DNA of 61,835 bases from Verrucomicrobia subdivision 3 bacterium UBA693 (GTDB lineage Bacteria > Verrucomicrobiota > Verrucomicrobiia > Limisphaerales > UBA8199), in contig DBMR01000072.1 in assembly GCA_002298785.1 (NCBI GenBank), positions 1-61,835 on the forward strand, in the 5' to 3' direction. This document shows positions 7,435 to 14,619 of the stretch, piece by piece. Each line of letters begins with the position of its first letter. Position 1 is the stretch's first letter. The notes beneath the pieces are model-generated. The model was given only the letters and a program-made list of their open reading frames with translations. It was not told the origin of the DNA and made no database searches. The position numbers were made by a program, and so were the translations under genes.

Positions 7435-8185
7435 GGCCCGAAAGCGAACCAAGCTTGCTCTCAGTCCTTCAGACATTGCCCAAGTGAAACGACGCCTCGG
7501 TTCTACGCGGAACCCCGGGGACAAGAAGCGACTGCGGGTCGTGCTCTGGGCTGCCAGCGGACTTCACACGCTGGCGGAACTCGCACAGAAAGCGCGATGC
7601 GCCCGGTCCAGCATCCAGCGATGGCTGAAGTTATTCGCTAAACTTGGTCTGGATGGATGGTTGGTGCACAAGCTTCCCGTCCGCCGGATCAGCGCCATGG
7701 CGCGTCGGCAGGTGCGCAAGGAATTGCTGGCGGGCCAGCGTACGGGGCGTTGGCGCACCGCGGAACAGGTTGCGGCATGGCTTAAAGCCGAACATGGCAT
7801 TCGGATGAAAGTCAAATCCGTCTGCTACCAATTGAGGAAGATCGGATTCGTATTTCGGCGCCTGCGGCGCCCCATTAGTAAACAAAAGACGGGATGTAAG
7901 GCGAATGTCCGGAGAAAACTTCGTGGGGAGGGATGGAGGGGTCAACCTGCGGAGGTGATCTTAGCTCACGACCTGGGGACATTGGCGGCTTGCCTTGTGG
8001 AGGAACCGGGGGCAAGAATATATATTGGAAAGCGACCGGAGTTCAGTGAAATGGTAACGCAGGTTGATCTTTACTTAGAGGAATTCTACCACAGTCTGGG
8101 GCAGGGCGAATGCTCCCTGGTCGCTGCCAACCAATTTGTGACCGCGCTCCTGGAGGAGTGGGAGCGAGAACAATTTCCGAAATGA
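7433..8185 (+). CDS. IS630-type helix-turn-helix protein lacking the DDE nuclease domain
   Basis: The first 150 or so residues match the paired winged helix-turn-helix region found at the N-terminus of IS630-family transposases: a first HTH (LAELAQKARCARSSIQRWLK), then a linker and a second HTH ending in VKSVCYQLRKIGFVFRR. Intact IS630 transposases continue with a DDE catalytic domain. Here the remaining 85 or so residues contain no DDE triad and end at 250 residues. I see no flanking terminal inverted repeats. It is the only plus-strand gene of the island. It is either a decayed transposase or a DNA-binding domain recruited as a regulator; the intact frame and the composed C-terminal tail favour the second slightly. 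Confidence 0.6.
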   Translation: MARKRTKLALSPSDIAQVKRRLGSTRNPGDKKRLRVVLWAASGLHTLAELAQKARCARSSIQRWLKLFAKLGLDGWLVHKLPVRRISAMARRQVRKELLAGQRTGRWRTAEQVAAWLKAEHGIRMKVKSVCYQLRKIGFVFRRLRRPISKQKTGCKANVRRKLRGEGWRGQPAEVILAHDLGTLAACLVEEPGARIYIGKRPEFSEMVTQVDLYLEEFYHSLGQGECSLVAANQFVTALLEEWEREQFPK

Positions 8186-8195
8186 CAGCGGGACG

Positions 8196-8876
8196 TTAAT
8201 CATCTGCTCCCGGCCTGTGACCGGCACGTTTGCGGATGGTCTCCAGCACTTTGCGGATCCGCGCATCGGTAAAGTCGCACCCGCTCAGCTGATGTTGGGG
8301 GCGCGGCTCCGCGCAGAGGATCTGGGTTCCTAGTTGCATGATGATCCAGGCGCCCCGAACCAACTCCCAGTAGCGCCGGAGGTAATTGCAGGCGAGCTTT
8401 CGCACGTTGTCACCCTCGGCGTTAGCGGGCTTGTCAAGTGCCTCAATTTGCCGCCAGTCGCCCAATTTGAAGATTTGGCCCTGCCGCCAGGCTTCCGTGG
8501 TCCCTTGCATAGTCATAGGCCGGTGCTCCTGGAATTGGCTGGCCAGGACCGCCGCCAGGATTTTCTGTTGAGTTGAGGTGAGGTGTGGATATGGGGGCAA
8601 GGATCGCAGCAACGCCTGATCCTCAGCAGATAGCTTTGGCTCCTTCAGGTTGAGTTTGATCAATCGTCGCACCAGCTCATATGCCCAGGCGGACAGCCGG
8701 CGCGGCTCCCAAAAATTCTTAAACCAAAACTCGGCGCCCGGCCTCGCGACGTATTGGCCGAATTCGTCCACCATCATGATCGGTGAGCGATTCCACCAGT
8801 GATCCCAGCCCTCGGCGGAGGCCGCGACGGTTTTGCCCATGGTCGATTTAGGCTTGGCGCGGCTTGGCTTTTTCAT
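8196..8876 (-). CDS. Hypothetical island protein downstream of the recombinase
   Basis: The 226-residue protein (ATG at 8876) is basic at its N-terminus and rich in Trp and aromatic residues afterwards, mostly helical, without signal peptide or membrane span. No domain is recognised. The start lies inside the 3' end of the recombinase gene, overlapping it by 29 bases, so the two are probably cotranscribed. A longer start at 8924 is possible but would increase the overlap. It converges with the IS630-type HTH gene, with only ten bases between the two stops. Confidence 0.55.
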   Translation of the reverse strand: MKKPSRAKPKSTMGKTVAASAEGWDHWWNRSPIMMVDEFGQYVARPGAEFWFKNFWEPRRLSAWAYELVRRLIKLNLKEPKLSAEDQALLRSLPPYPHLTSTQQKILAAVLASQFQEHRPMTMQGTTEAWRQGQIFKLGDWRQIEALDKPANAEGDNVRKLACNYLRRYWELVRGAWIIMQLGTQILCAEPRPQHQLSGCDFTDARIRKVLETIRKRAGHRPGADD

Positions 8877-10125
8877 CGGGTGGGTCGAAACGGACCTTTT
8901 GGGCCATCTGCCGGACATGTTCATCGGCTAGGTGTCCATACACCTTGCCAATGAGAATGCCGCCATCCCGGTGACCGGCCCACTGGGCGATAGTCATGTA
9001 ATCGATGCCGCTCATGACGCAGTAGCTGCAGAAGAAATGTCGGCAGTCATGAAACCCGAAGGCGGGCATTTCTGCCGCCTCCCGGGCCAGGAGCAGGCTT
9101 TCGCGGAACGTGCGCGATCGGGCGTCGCGCTCCCCGCGCTGGGGGGAGGGGAACATCCAGTCGGAGTCCGGGGCGCGGCGTTGCTGCATCGACTGCAGGT
9201 GCGCCTTCAGGTGGGGATTAAAATCCACTCTGCGGGCGGTGCGGTTCTTGGTCTGGCCGTCGCTCCCGACGGTGAGCTGTTTGCGCTCCCAGTTCACGTC
9301 GCTCCACTTGAGGTGCAGGGTCTCGGTCATCCGGGCGCCGCAGAAGGCCATGAGCCGGATGTAATCGGCAAACTGCTGGGCGTTCTTGAGCGGCCGGCCG
9401 GTTTCCCCGGGTTTGGCGAGCCGGCCCTCGCAGAAGCGCGGCTCGGCGGCGGCGGCACAGAGGTGCTCGATGGCCTCGAGTTGGAAGAGTTGCTTTTTGC
9501 GAGCCGTCCACTTGAGCGGCTTGATGGTTTCGGTGGGCAGGCGGCGCAGCCAACCGTCCTCGACGGCGCGTTTGAGCACGTTGCGCAGCACCACGATGGC
9601 CAGGTTGACCGTGCGGCCGGAGGCCCCTTCGCCCTGGCGCTTGGCCATGAAGGCGCGGATCATGGCGGTGGTGATGTGGTTCAAGCGGGTCTCCCCGAGA
9701 TGGGTGGTCCAGGCGCGGAGGTGGACCTTCTCGGTGGCGAGGGTCCGGGGGCGTTTGGCGTCGGAGACCTTTTCGTAATAGGCGTAGTATTCTTTGAGGT
9801 AATCGCCAAACTTGGGGCACCGGCGCAGCACCGGCAGTTCCTCGGACTCGCGCCGGGTCTGAAGGCGGCGCAGTTCGGCCTGGGCCTGGGGGAGGGTCTG
9901 GGCCTGGTCCAAACGCACGCGGCGGGTTTCCCGGGCGCCGGTCTGAGGGTCGGTAAAATTGAGGCGAGCGTAGTAGTGGCCGTTGCGAGTCCAGAGGCCG
10001 CGAATTGGATGCTTGCGCCCGTCGAGCACCTTCTGATAAGTTGACCGCCGATGCGCGTGAGCGAAGCCAGGCAAGCCGGGTTTAGCGCCCTTAACGGGGC
10101 GGCTTTGGGCGTCATTGCCATGCAT
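8848..10125 (-). CDS. Tyrosine-type site-specific recombinase (integrase)
   Basis: The 425-residue protein shows the full tyrosine recombinase catalytic set. Arg265 lies in CGARMTETLHLKW, a Lys in the beta-hairpin near 293, His359 and Arg362 in HDCRHFF, His385 in WAGHR, and the nucleophile Tyr396 in KVYGHL. An N-terminal arm-binding region and a SAM-like core-binding domain (about 110-200) precede it. The ATG at 10125 was chosen; the frame opens further upstream with TTG codons. The gene lies 80 bases from tRNA-Leu, and a tandem 12-mer between them is a candidate arm-binding site. Integration and excision of the island are its expected role. Confidence 0.9.
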   Translation of the reverse strand: MHGNDAQSRPVKGAKPGLPGFAHAHRRSTYQKVLDGRKHPIRGLWTRNGHYYARLNFTDPQTGARETRRVRLDQAQTLPQAQAELRRLQTRRESEELPVLRRCPKFGDYLKEYYAYYEKVSDAKRPRTLATEKVHLRAWTTHLGETRLNHITTAMIRAFMAKRQGEGASGRTVNLAIVVLRNVLKRAVEDGWLRRLPTETIKPLKWTARKKQLFQLEAIEHLCAAAAEPRFCEGRLAKPGETGRPLKNAQQFADYIRLMAFCGARMTETLHLKWSDVNWERKQLTVGSDGQTKNRTARRVDFNPHLKAHLQSMQQRRAPDSDWMFPSPQRGERDARSRTFRESLLLAREAAEMPAFGFHDCRHFFCSYCVMSGIDYMTIAQWAGHRDGGILIGKVYGHLADEHVRQMAQKVRFDPPDEKAKPRQA

Positions 10126-10131
10126 GGGCCT

Positions 10132-10155
10132 ACAGTGGCACAAACAGTGGCACAA
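10132..10155. repeat. Tandem 12-mer ACAGTGGCACAA x2 beside the integrase start
   Basis: Two exact adjacent copies occupy 10132-10143 and 10144-10155, just upstream of the integrase ATG and about 50 bases before tRNA-Leu. Short direct repeats between an integrase gene and its tRNA target are often arm-type binding sites of the recombinase or the operator of int. No binding data can be inferred from sequence. Confidence 0.5.
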
Positions 10156-10204
10156 CGTCAATCCGGCTTCAGCGTTTCACGCGTAAGTGCTTGTTATACA
10201 GGTG

Positions 10205-10291
10205 GCCGATGTGGCGGAATTGGCAGACGCGCTAGACTCAAAATCTGGTACTCGTGAGAGTGTGTGGGTTCGACCCCCTCCATCGGCACCA
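10205..10291 (+). tRNA. tRNA-Leu (anticodon CAA)
   Basis: The acceptor stem GCCGATG (10205-10211) pairs with CATCGGC (10281-10287), followed by the discriminator A and an encoded CCA at 10289-10291. The anticodon stem CTAGA/TCTGG encloses the loop CTCAAAA with anticodon CAA. A long variable arm and a TTCGA T-loop are present. At 87 nt it has the class II size expected of tRNA-Leu. The gene is intact, and the island's integrase lies on its 5' side. Confidence 0.95.
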
Positions 10292-10306
10292 TCTTCAAAA
10301 TCTTCC

Positions 10307-10603
10307 TTAACGACCGGCACCCGAGCCGGAAGTGCCGGTGCTTCCCGGCCGCTGAAACTGTTTCATCGCGTCTGCGGAATGGATCTGGGTCTCACCCGGG
10401 CTGGCGGTCGTGGTGCCATTATCCTCCACCCAAACCTGGCGTCCGATGTAACTGCCCGTCACTGGCGGGAGGGTGACCCAATGACCCTTGCGAGGTTCGG
10501 ACGCAGCCGTAGTCGGTGCAGCTTTCTTGGATGAAGCACAACCTGTTGCCAAAGTGATAATCACTGACAAAACAATACTGTAATGGAAGAAAGTCCCTTT
10601 CAT
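10307..10603 (-). CDS. Small putative lipoprotein
   Basis: The 98-residue product begins with a signal peptide and a lipobox-like end (LATGC, Cys22), predicting a lipid-anchored envelope protein. The mature part is short, Ser/Thr/Gly-rich, with a central patch (HWVTLPPVTGSYIGRQVWV) that recurs in small Verrucomicrobia-type lipoproteins as a general impression, not a named domain. It converges with tRNA-Leu, 15 bases apart, and lies downstream of the Kelch gene on the same strand, separated by about 118 bases containing a weak hairpin (10645-10662). Confidence 0.6.
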   Translation of the reverse strand: MKGTFFHYSIVLSVIITLATGCASSKKAAPTTAASEPRKGHWVTLPPVTGSYIGRQVWVEDNGTTTASPGETQIHSADAMKQFQRPGSTGTSGSGAGR

Positions 10604-10720
10604 TAATTAGAATTAAAGCTGGAGAGGGCTCAGCGGTCAAGCATCCCGTTCATCACAACGGGGATTTGTTGAGTGCAGGCAGATTATAGTGCGGGACAGT
10701 AGTGCCCGGTGGATTGGTGA

Positions 10721-13468
10721 TTATTGCGAGCGCAAACGGTAAAATCGCTGCGGGGCACCCGGTGGGGTGGAATCTCGATATTCGAACCGGCCGGGCGAAA
10801 CTTCGGTGACCCCGGTGCTCGGCTGCCATTGGGAAACCGGGAGCGATGGGTCTGTGGTGGTCAGGACTTCGAACAACGCTCCAGAACGGTTGGTAAAGGA
10901 GAATCCGAATCCGCCTGGAAGGTCCGGGGTCAGCCCGAAGATCGCCACCGGCGTCGGTATGGGGACTTGGACGTGGAAGAGCACCGACACGCTGGGGATA
11001 CCGTTGGCCGAGATCGTGGCCATAGCGTAGCCGGGAGGAAAATGCCAGGGCGGGAAGGCTTCAAAGGCGGTCGCAGACCAGTTAGTCGTTTCAAGGTATA
11101 ACACCTGGCCATTGGCGAGGCTCCGGAGTTGCAGCACCGGATGATCGCTGGCGGAAGCCCCAGTGTTGGAGTTCGACGCTTCGGAGCGGCCGCGGAATTG
11201 CGACCCGCTTACGGTGAACTTGTCACCGAGGCTCAGTGACGCGCTGGGGGCGGTGATTTGGGGCTGCCATGAATTCGAGTAACCGAGCCCCGCTTCATAC
11301 GTTTCGGCGCTGGGCATGGAAGCATTCAAACCGTTCCGGCCACCGACGGCGACCAGCCTTCCGTTCGGCAACAGGGTGGCAGTGTGGAGTGTTCGCTTGT
11401 TTTTCATCGCGGCCAGGGTGGTCCATTTAGCGATGGTCGGGTCATAAAGTTCAACGGTGGCGAGTGAGACGCTGCTGTTCCCGCCGCCGGCCACGAGCAG
11501 GGTGCCATTGGGGAGAAGGGTGGCGGTGTGATATTGCCGCGCCGTACTCATCGAAGTGGTGTAGGTCCAGGTGCCGGACAGCGGGTTAAAAATCTCCGCT
11601 GTCGCTTGCCACAGACCGCCAATGCCGCCGACCGCCATGGCGGTTCCATTGGGGAGCAGGGTCAATGTATGACCCAGCCGGGCTGAATTGAGCGAGCCCG
11701 CGGGCGTCCATTTTCCGGTCGCCGGATCAAACAGTTCCGTGCTCGAGAGGTAACCGCTGGGCCCCTGGCCCCCGGCGGCCAGAACGCGGCCATCCGGGAG
11801 CAGGATGGAGTTATGCCGCGTTCGGGCGGTGTTGAGATTTCCGACCACGCTCCAGGTGGCGGATCCTGGGTCATATACTTCGGTGGTGGCCACCCAGGAC
11901 ATTGGACCGTACCCGCCAATCACGACGACCTTGCCATTGGGCAACAAGGTGGCAGTGTGATCCGAGCGGGCGGCGTTGAGCGGGGTCGTCAGGATCAGAC
12001 TCTGCAAGCTCGGATCGTAGAGCTCGGCCGTAGCAAACGTCGCGCTCCCATTTCGGCCGCCAACTACCAAGACGCGGCCGTCGGCCATCAACGTTGCCGT
12101 GTGATGCTCGCGATTGGTGGACATTGACATCGGCGCCGACCAGCTGCCGGTGACTGGATCAAAACACTCTGCCGAACTAACCGCGTTTTCGTTGGTGGAA
12201 GTCCCGCCGGTGATCAGGACCTGGCCATTGGCGAGCAAGGTGGCGGTGTGCCGCTCCCCGGCGTTCACCGCCGGCGCATTGGACGACCAATACCCGGTGC
12301 CCGGGTCGAAAACCTCGACACTGCCCAGGAATACCTCGCTGCCGCTCGTGCCTCCAACGCCGCCGGCCACCAGCACTTTACCGCTTGGCATCAGCGTCGC
12401 AGTGTGATCTACCCGATAGAGGTTCATCGTTCCAGCCGAATACCAGTTCCCGGATGCGGGATCGAAGGCCTCTGCGCTCGCCAGGTACTGGCTGCTGTAT
12501 CCGCCGACTACAAGCACCAAGCCACCGGGCAGAAGTGCCGCAGTGTGGCCTCTGCGGGCGCTAGACATGGGCGTTCCGGTGGTCCAGGTCCCGCTGGCGG
12601 GATCATAGATTTCCGAACTCGCGAGTTTACCCACGTACGTCTTATAGCCCCCGGCGACCAGCACCTTGCCGTTGGGCATGAGCGTCGCGGTGTGAGATTC
12701 GCGCGCGGTGGTCAGTGAGCCTGCGGCTGACCAAATCCCGGTCGACGGGTCGTAGATTTCGCTGGTGACGTTGTCATAGGGGAAGGCAGTTGACTTGCCA
12801 CCGGCCAAGAGCACTGTGCCGCTCTGCAGCAACGTGGCCGTGTGCCCACCACGATCATGGAGCATGGGCGTCGCGGTTGGGCTCCAGGAATTGTTTGTGG
12901 GGTGGTAGATTTCGGCGCTGGAATAGGAAACATAGTTGCCGGCCAAGTAACGCATGCCGCCCGCGACCAGCACTTCGCCATTGGGCAGTAAGGTCGCAGT
13001 GTGGCCCGCCCGGTTGGTGCTCAACGGGGTCACCGTCTTCCAAACGTCCCGAAGTGGGTCGTAAATCTCGGCACTGGAAATGTAGTTCGTGTCGAAATAT
13101 CCCCCTGTGACCAGCACTCTGCCATCCAGCAGGAGGGTGGCGGTGTGCCCGAGCCGCGCTTCGTTCATCGGCGCCCCATTCGTCCACACCCCCGAGGTTG
13201 GGTCATAAATTTCGACGGCGTTGGTCGGCCCGCTCACATTGGGCGCTCCGCCCCCGGCTACGAGCAGTCGGCCATCCCCTAGCAGGGTCGCCGTGTGCAT
13301 ACTTCGCTGCACTGCCATGGAATTGTTGGTAGTCCAGCCAGCGGCTTCCAGCCTCGATGGCCCCACATTGAGGCAGAGGAACGCCAAGGTGAAGGTTGCC
13401 ACCCACCGGTTAGGCGGATTCTTGGTAATTAAAAGCCTTGGCAATGGCAAAGTCGGAAGTGTGCGCAT
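10721..13468 (-). CDS. Secreted Kelch-repeat protein with 14 repeats
   Basis: The ATG at 13468 gives 915 residues with an N-terminal signal sequence; TTG codons upstream are less likely. Fourteen copies of a unit of about 48 residues follow, each with HTATLLPNG-VLVAGG and a closing YDP..G.W, the Kelch beta-propeller motif. Fourteen units would make two seven-bladed propellers. After the repeats come about 150 residues resembling an Ig-like or galactose-oxidase C-terminal strand domain (QITAPSASLSLGDKFTVSG), then a tail ending RFYRLRSQ. Similar tails occur in the NHL/Ig protein at 35113-37944. The protein is probably exported or surface-displayed; the ligand is unknown. Confidence 0.85.
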   Translation of the reverse strand: MRTLPTLPLPRLLITKNPPNRWVATFTLAFLCLNVGPSRLEAAGWTTNNSMAVQRSMHTATLLGDGRLLVAGGGAPNVSGPTNAVEIYDPTSGVWTNGAPMNEARLGHTATLLLDGRVLVTGGYFDTNYISSAEIYDPLRDVWKTVTPLSTNRAGHTATLLPNGEVLVAGGMRYLAGNYVSYSSAEIYHPTNNSWSPTATPMLHDRGGHTATLLQSGTVLLAGGKSTAFPYDNVTSEIYDPSTGIWSAAGSLTTARESHTATLMPNGKVLVAGGYKTYVGKLASSEIYDPASGTWTTGTPMSSARRGHTAALLPGGLVLVVGGYSSQYLASAEAFDPASGNWYSAGTMNLYRVDHTATLMPSGKVLVAGGVGGTSGSEVFLGSVEVFDPGTGYWSSNAPAVNAGERHTATLLANGQVLITGGTSTNENAVSSAECFDPVTGSWSAPMSMSTNREHHTATLMADGRVLVVGGRNGSATFATAELYDPSLQSLILTTPLNAARSDHTATLLPNGKVVVIGGYGPMSWVATTEVYDPGSATWSVVGNLNTARTRHNSILLPDGRVLAAGGQGPSGYLSSTELFDPATGKWTPAGSLNSARLGHTLTLLPNGTAMAVGGIGGLWQATAEIFNPLSGTWTYTTSMSTARQYHTATLLPNGTLLVAGGGNSSVSLATVELYDPTIAKWTTLAAMKNKRTLHTATLLPNGRLVAVGGRNGLNASMPSAETYEAGLGYSNSWQPQITAPSASLSLGDKFTVSGSQFRGRSEASNSNTGASASDHPVLQLRSLANGQVLYLETTNWSATAFEAFPPWHFPPGYAMATISANGIPSVSVLFHVQVPIPTPVAIFGLTPDLPGGFGFSFTNRSGALFEVLTTTDPSLPVSQWQPSTGVTEVSPGRFEYRDSTPPGAPQRFYRLRSQ

Positions 13469-13546
13469 GGAGTGTGAACCTGCGTCGTAGAGACTCCGCA
13501 GACTGTTCGCAATCCGGACGAATGTCAATCACCGTCCCATCAACGG

Positions 13547-14191
13547 TTAGGTGCCTTGTGAACGAATGCCGACGCTCTCGCTCGTAAAGTCCACTTGGCC
13601 AGGGTGGGCTTCATCCATGGACACATTGCCACGCGCCACGATGCACTCCTGCCGTCGTGGCTTGCTGATGGTGAGCGAGAATTTGCCGTCTTCGATGCGC
13701 AGGGTCTTGACCTGGCGCAGGCCGTCGATAGCGGTGTCTTCGCAGGTCCAACTACCCCGCAGAACCGCGACGCCAAATTCGGGGATAGTGCTAACTGCCG
13801 GGCCCGGGTTGCCGCTCATCCCCGGCCGGATGATTGGCGAAGCATCTTCTTTCCTTTCAAGGAGGTGCAAACCCAGGGTCAGGCCGAAGACCACCCAGAA
13901 GGCCGCACCCGTTACCATCGCGACGAGATACACTTTGGAGGTCGCCAGTTCGACTTTGGAGTAAAAAGAGAATGCGAGGATGACGGCGGGGAAGATCAAA
14001 GAAACCGACACTAGCTTCCACCAGGAACGCGGGACCGAGCCCAGGATCAAGCCAGCGACAACGGCGCAGCTTAGATTTCCGAGAATGCTGAAGAGCAGCG
14101 TGAGCAAAACCGTTACCGCGACCAGCGCACACCAGGCCCCAACGAGCTTTAGATCTTTCCTGATCGGCACAGCATTCATCAGCACTTCCAT
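13547..14191 (-). CDS. Small membrane protein with a cytosolic or periplasmic C-terminal domain
   Basis: Of the 214 residues, the first 110 or so form about four hydrophobic segments (for example GAWCALVAVTVLLTLLFSIL and VYLVAMVTGAAFWVVFGLTL). The C-terminal 90 residues are soluble, with a beta-rich pattern around GSWTCEDTAIDGLRQVKTL. No family is recognised. It is on the same strand as the Kelch gene, 78 bases upstream of it, and a shared promoter is possible. Two Met codons near the start (14191 and 14179) are equally plausible. Confidence 0.6.
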   Translation of the reverse strand: MEVLMNAVPIRKDLKLVGAWCALVAVTVLLTLLFSILGNLSCAVVAGLILGSVPRSWWKLVSVSLIFPAVILAFSFYSKVELATSKVYLVAMVTGAAFWVVFGLTLGLHLLERKEDASPIIRPGMSGNPGPAVSTIPEFGVAVLRGSWTCEDTAIDGLRQVKTLRIEDGKFSLTISKPRRQECIVARGNVSMDEAHPGQVDFTSESVGIRSQGT

Positions 14192-14619
14192 CCCGGAAAT
14201 TATTACTGATAAGCAATGACTTCTGCCTGCGCCCGCGGCTACTCAGGCGCGGTGTGGGTGAGGGAGAATTAGGCACTCGCCTCGCTCAATTGATGTTAAT
14301 GCTCTCTAATTGAAGTTATAATGTCAAGGAGCAAATAATTAAAAGTCGACGATGTCTCCAAAAAGCAATTCTCCCCGCCTGCAGAGGGCGGGGAGAGCGC
14401 GTCCCAATCTACACAGACCGGGGCCCGGTCACTCGATGGTGAGGTGATGCACCACTGTGAATTCGATCGGTCTGTAGCTGGTGTTCGGCGCCTCGACATG
14501 CCGGCGGATCAGGTGTTTTCGCAAGTCAGCTCACTTGACGGAATCACCGGCTTCGGGGGAGAATTGGATCGTTTGCGAGCTGATACCCATATACACCTAA
14601 CCGCTACGTCAGAGGTCAG
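14192..14619. other. 428-base gap with hairpin and a possible gene remnant
   Basis: No complete gene is seen. TTGATG at 14290 and TATAAT at 14317 look promoter-like, but their spacing of 21 bases is too wide for a standard sigma-70 site. On the minus strand a short frame ends RPIEFTVVHHLTIE at about 14432, just before a hairpin; it opens only about 33 codons upstream and could be the 3' stump of a lost gene. The 3' part of the gap is the leader of the first sulfatase gene. Confidence 0.35.
14370..14396 (-). terminator. Perfect 10-bp GC hairpin followed by T-run on the minus strand
   Basis: TCTCCCCGCC (14370-14379) pairs exactly with GGCGGGGAGA (14387-14396) over a seven-base loop. On the minus strand the hairpin is followed by AATTGCTTTTT, an acceptable intrinsic terminator tail. 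No intact minus-strand gene lies immediately upstream of it, which supports a decayed gene there. Confidence 0.5.

Larger units (their letters stand above)
1..10155. mobile_element. Integrative, replicon-like genomic island (right end visible)
   Basis: A tyrosine recombinase, an excisionase-like HTH protein, a RepA-like ATPase and a Toprim primase-like protein lie in one block beside an intact tRNA-Leu. Almost all genes run on the minus strand and several overlap by a few bases. Two arrays of the same heptamer resemble origin iterons. These observations together suggest an integrated plasmid- or phage-satellite-like element. The right limit is set between the recombinase start and the tRNA, where a tandem 12-mer sits. 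I found no second copy of the tRNA end at the left, so the left boundary is either outside the window or unrecognised. No capsid, terminase, relaxase or conjugation gene is visible in the part seen. Confidence 0.6.

Noticed and set aside
7433..8185. Complete IS630 insertion sequence
   Set aside because: No DDE domain, no terminal inverted repeats and no TA target duplication could be found.
8932..10044. 370-codon plus-strand frame opposite the integrase
   Set aside because: A shadow of the integrase in high-GC DNA; composition is Gly/Ala/Leu-rich without motifs.
10645..10662. CCCGTT/AACGGG hairpin downstream of the Kelch gene as a terminator
   Set aside because: The stem is only 6 bp and no T-run follows on either strand.
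14290..14322. TTGATG/TATAAT promoter upstream of the first sulfatase gene
   Set aside because: Spacing of 21 bases is too wide and the site is about 300 bases from the start codon.
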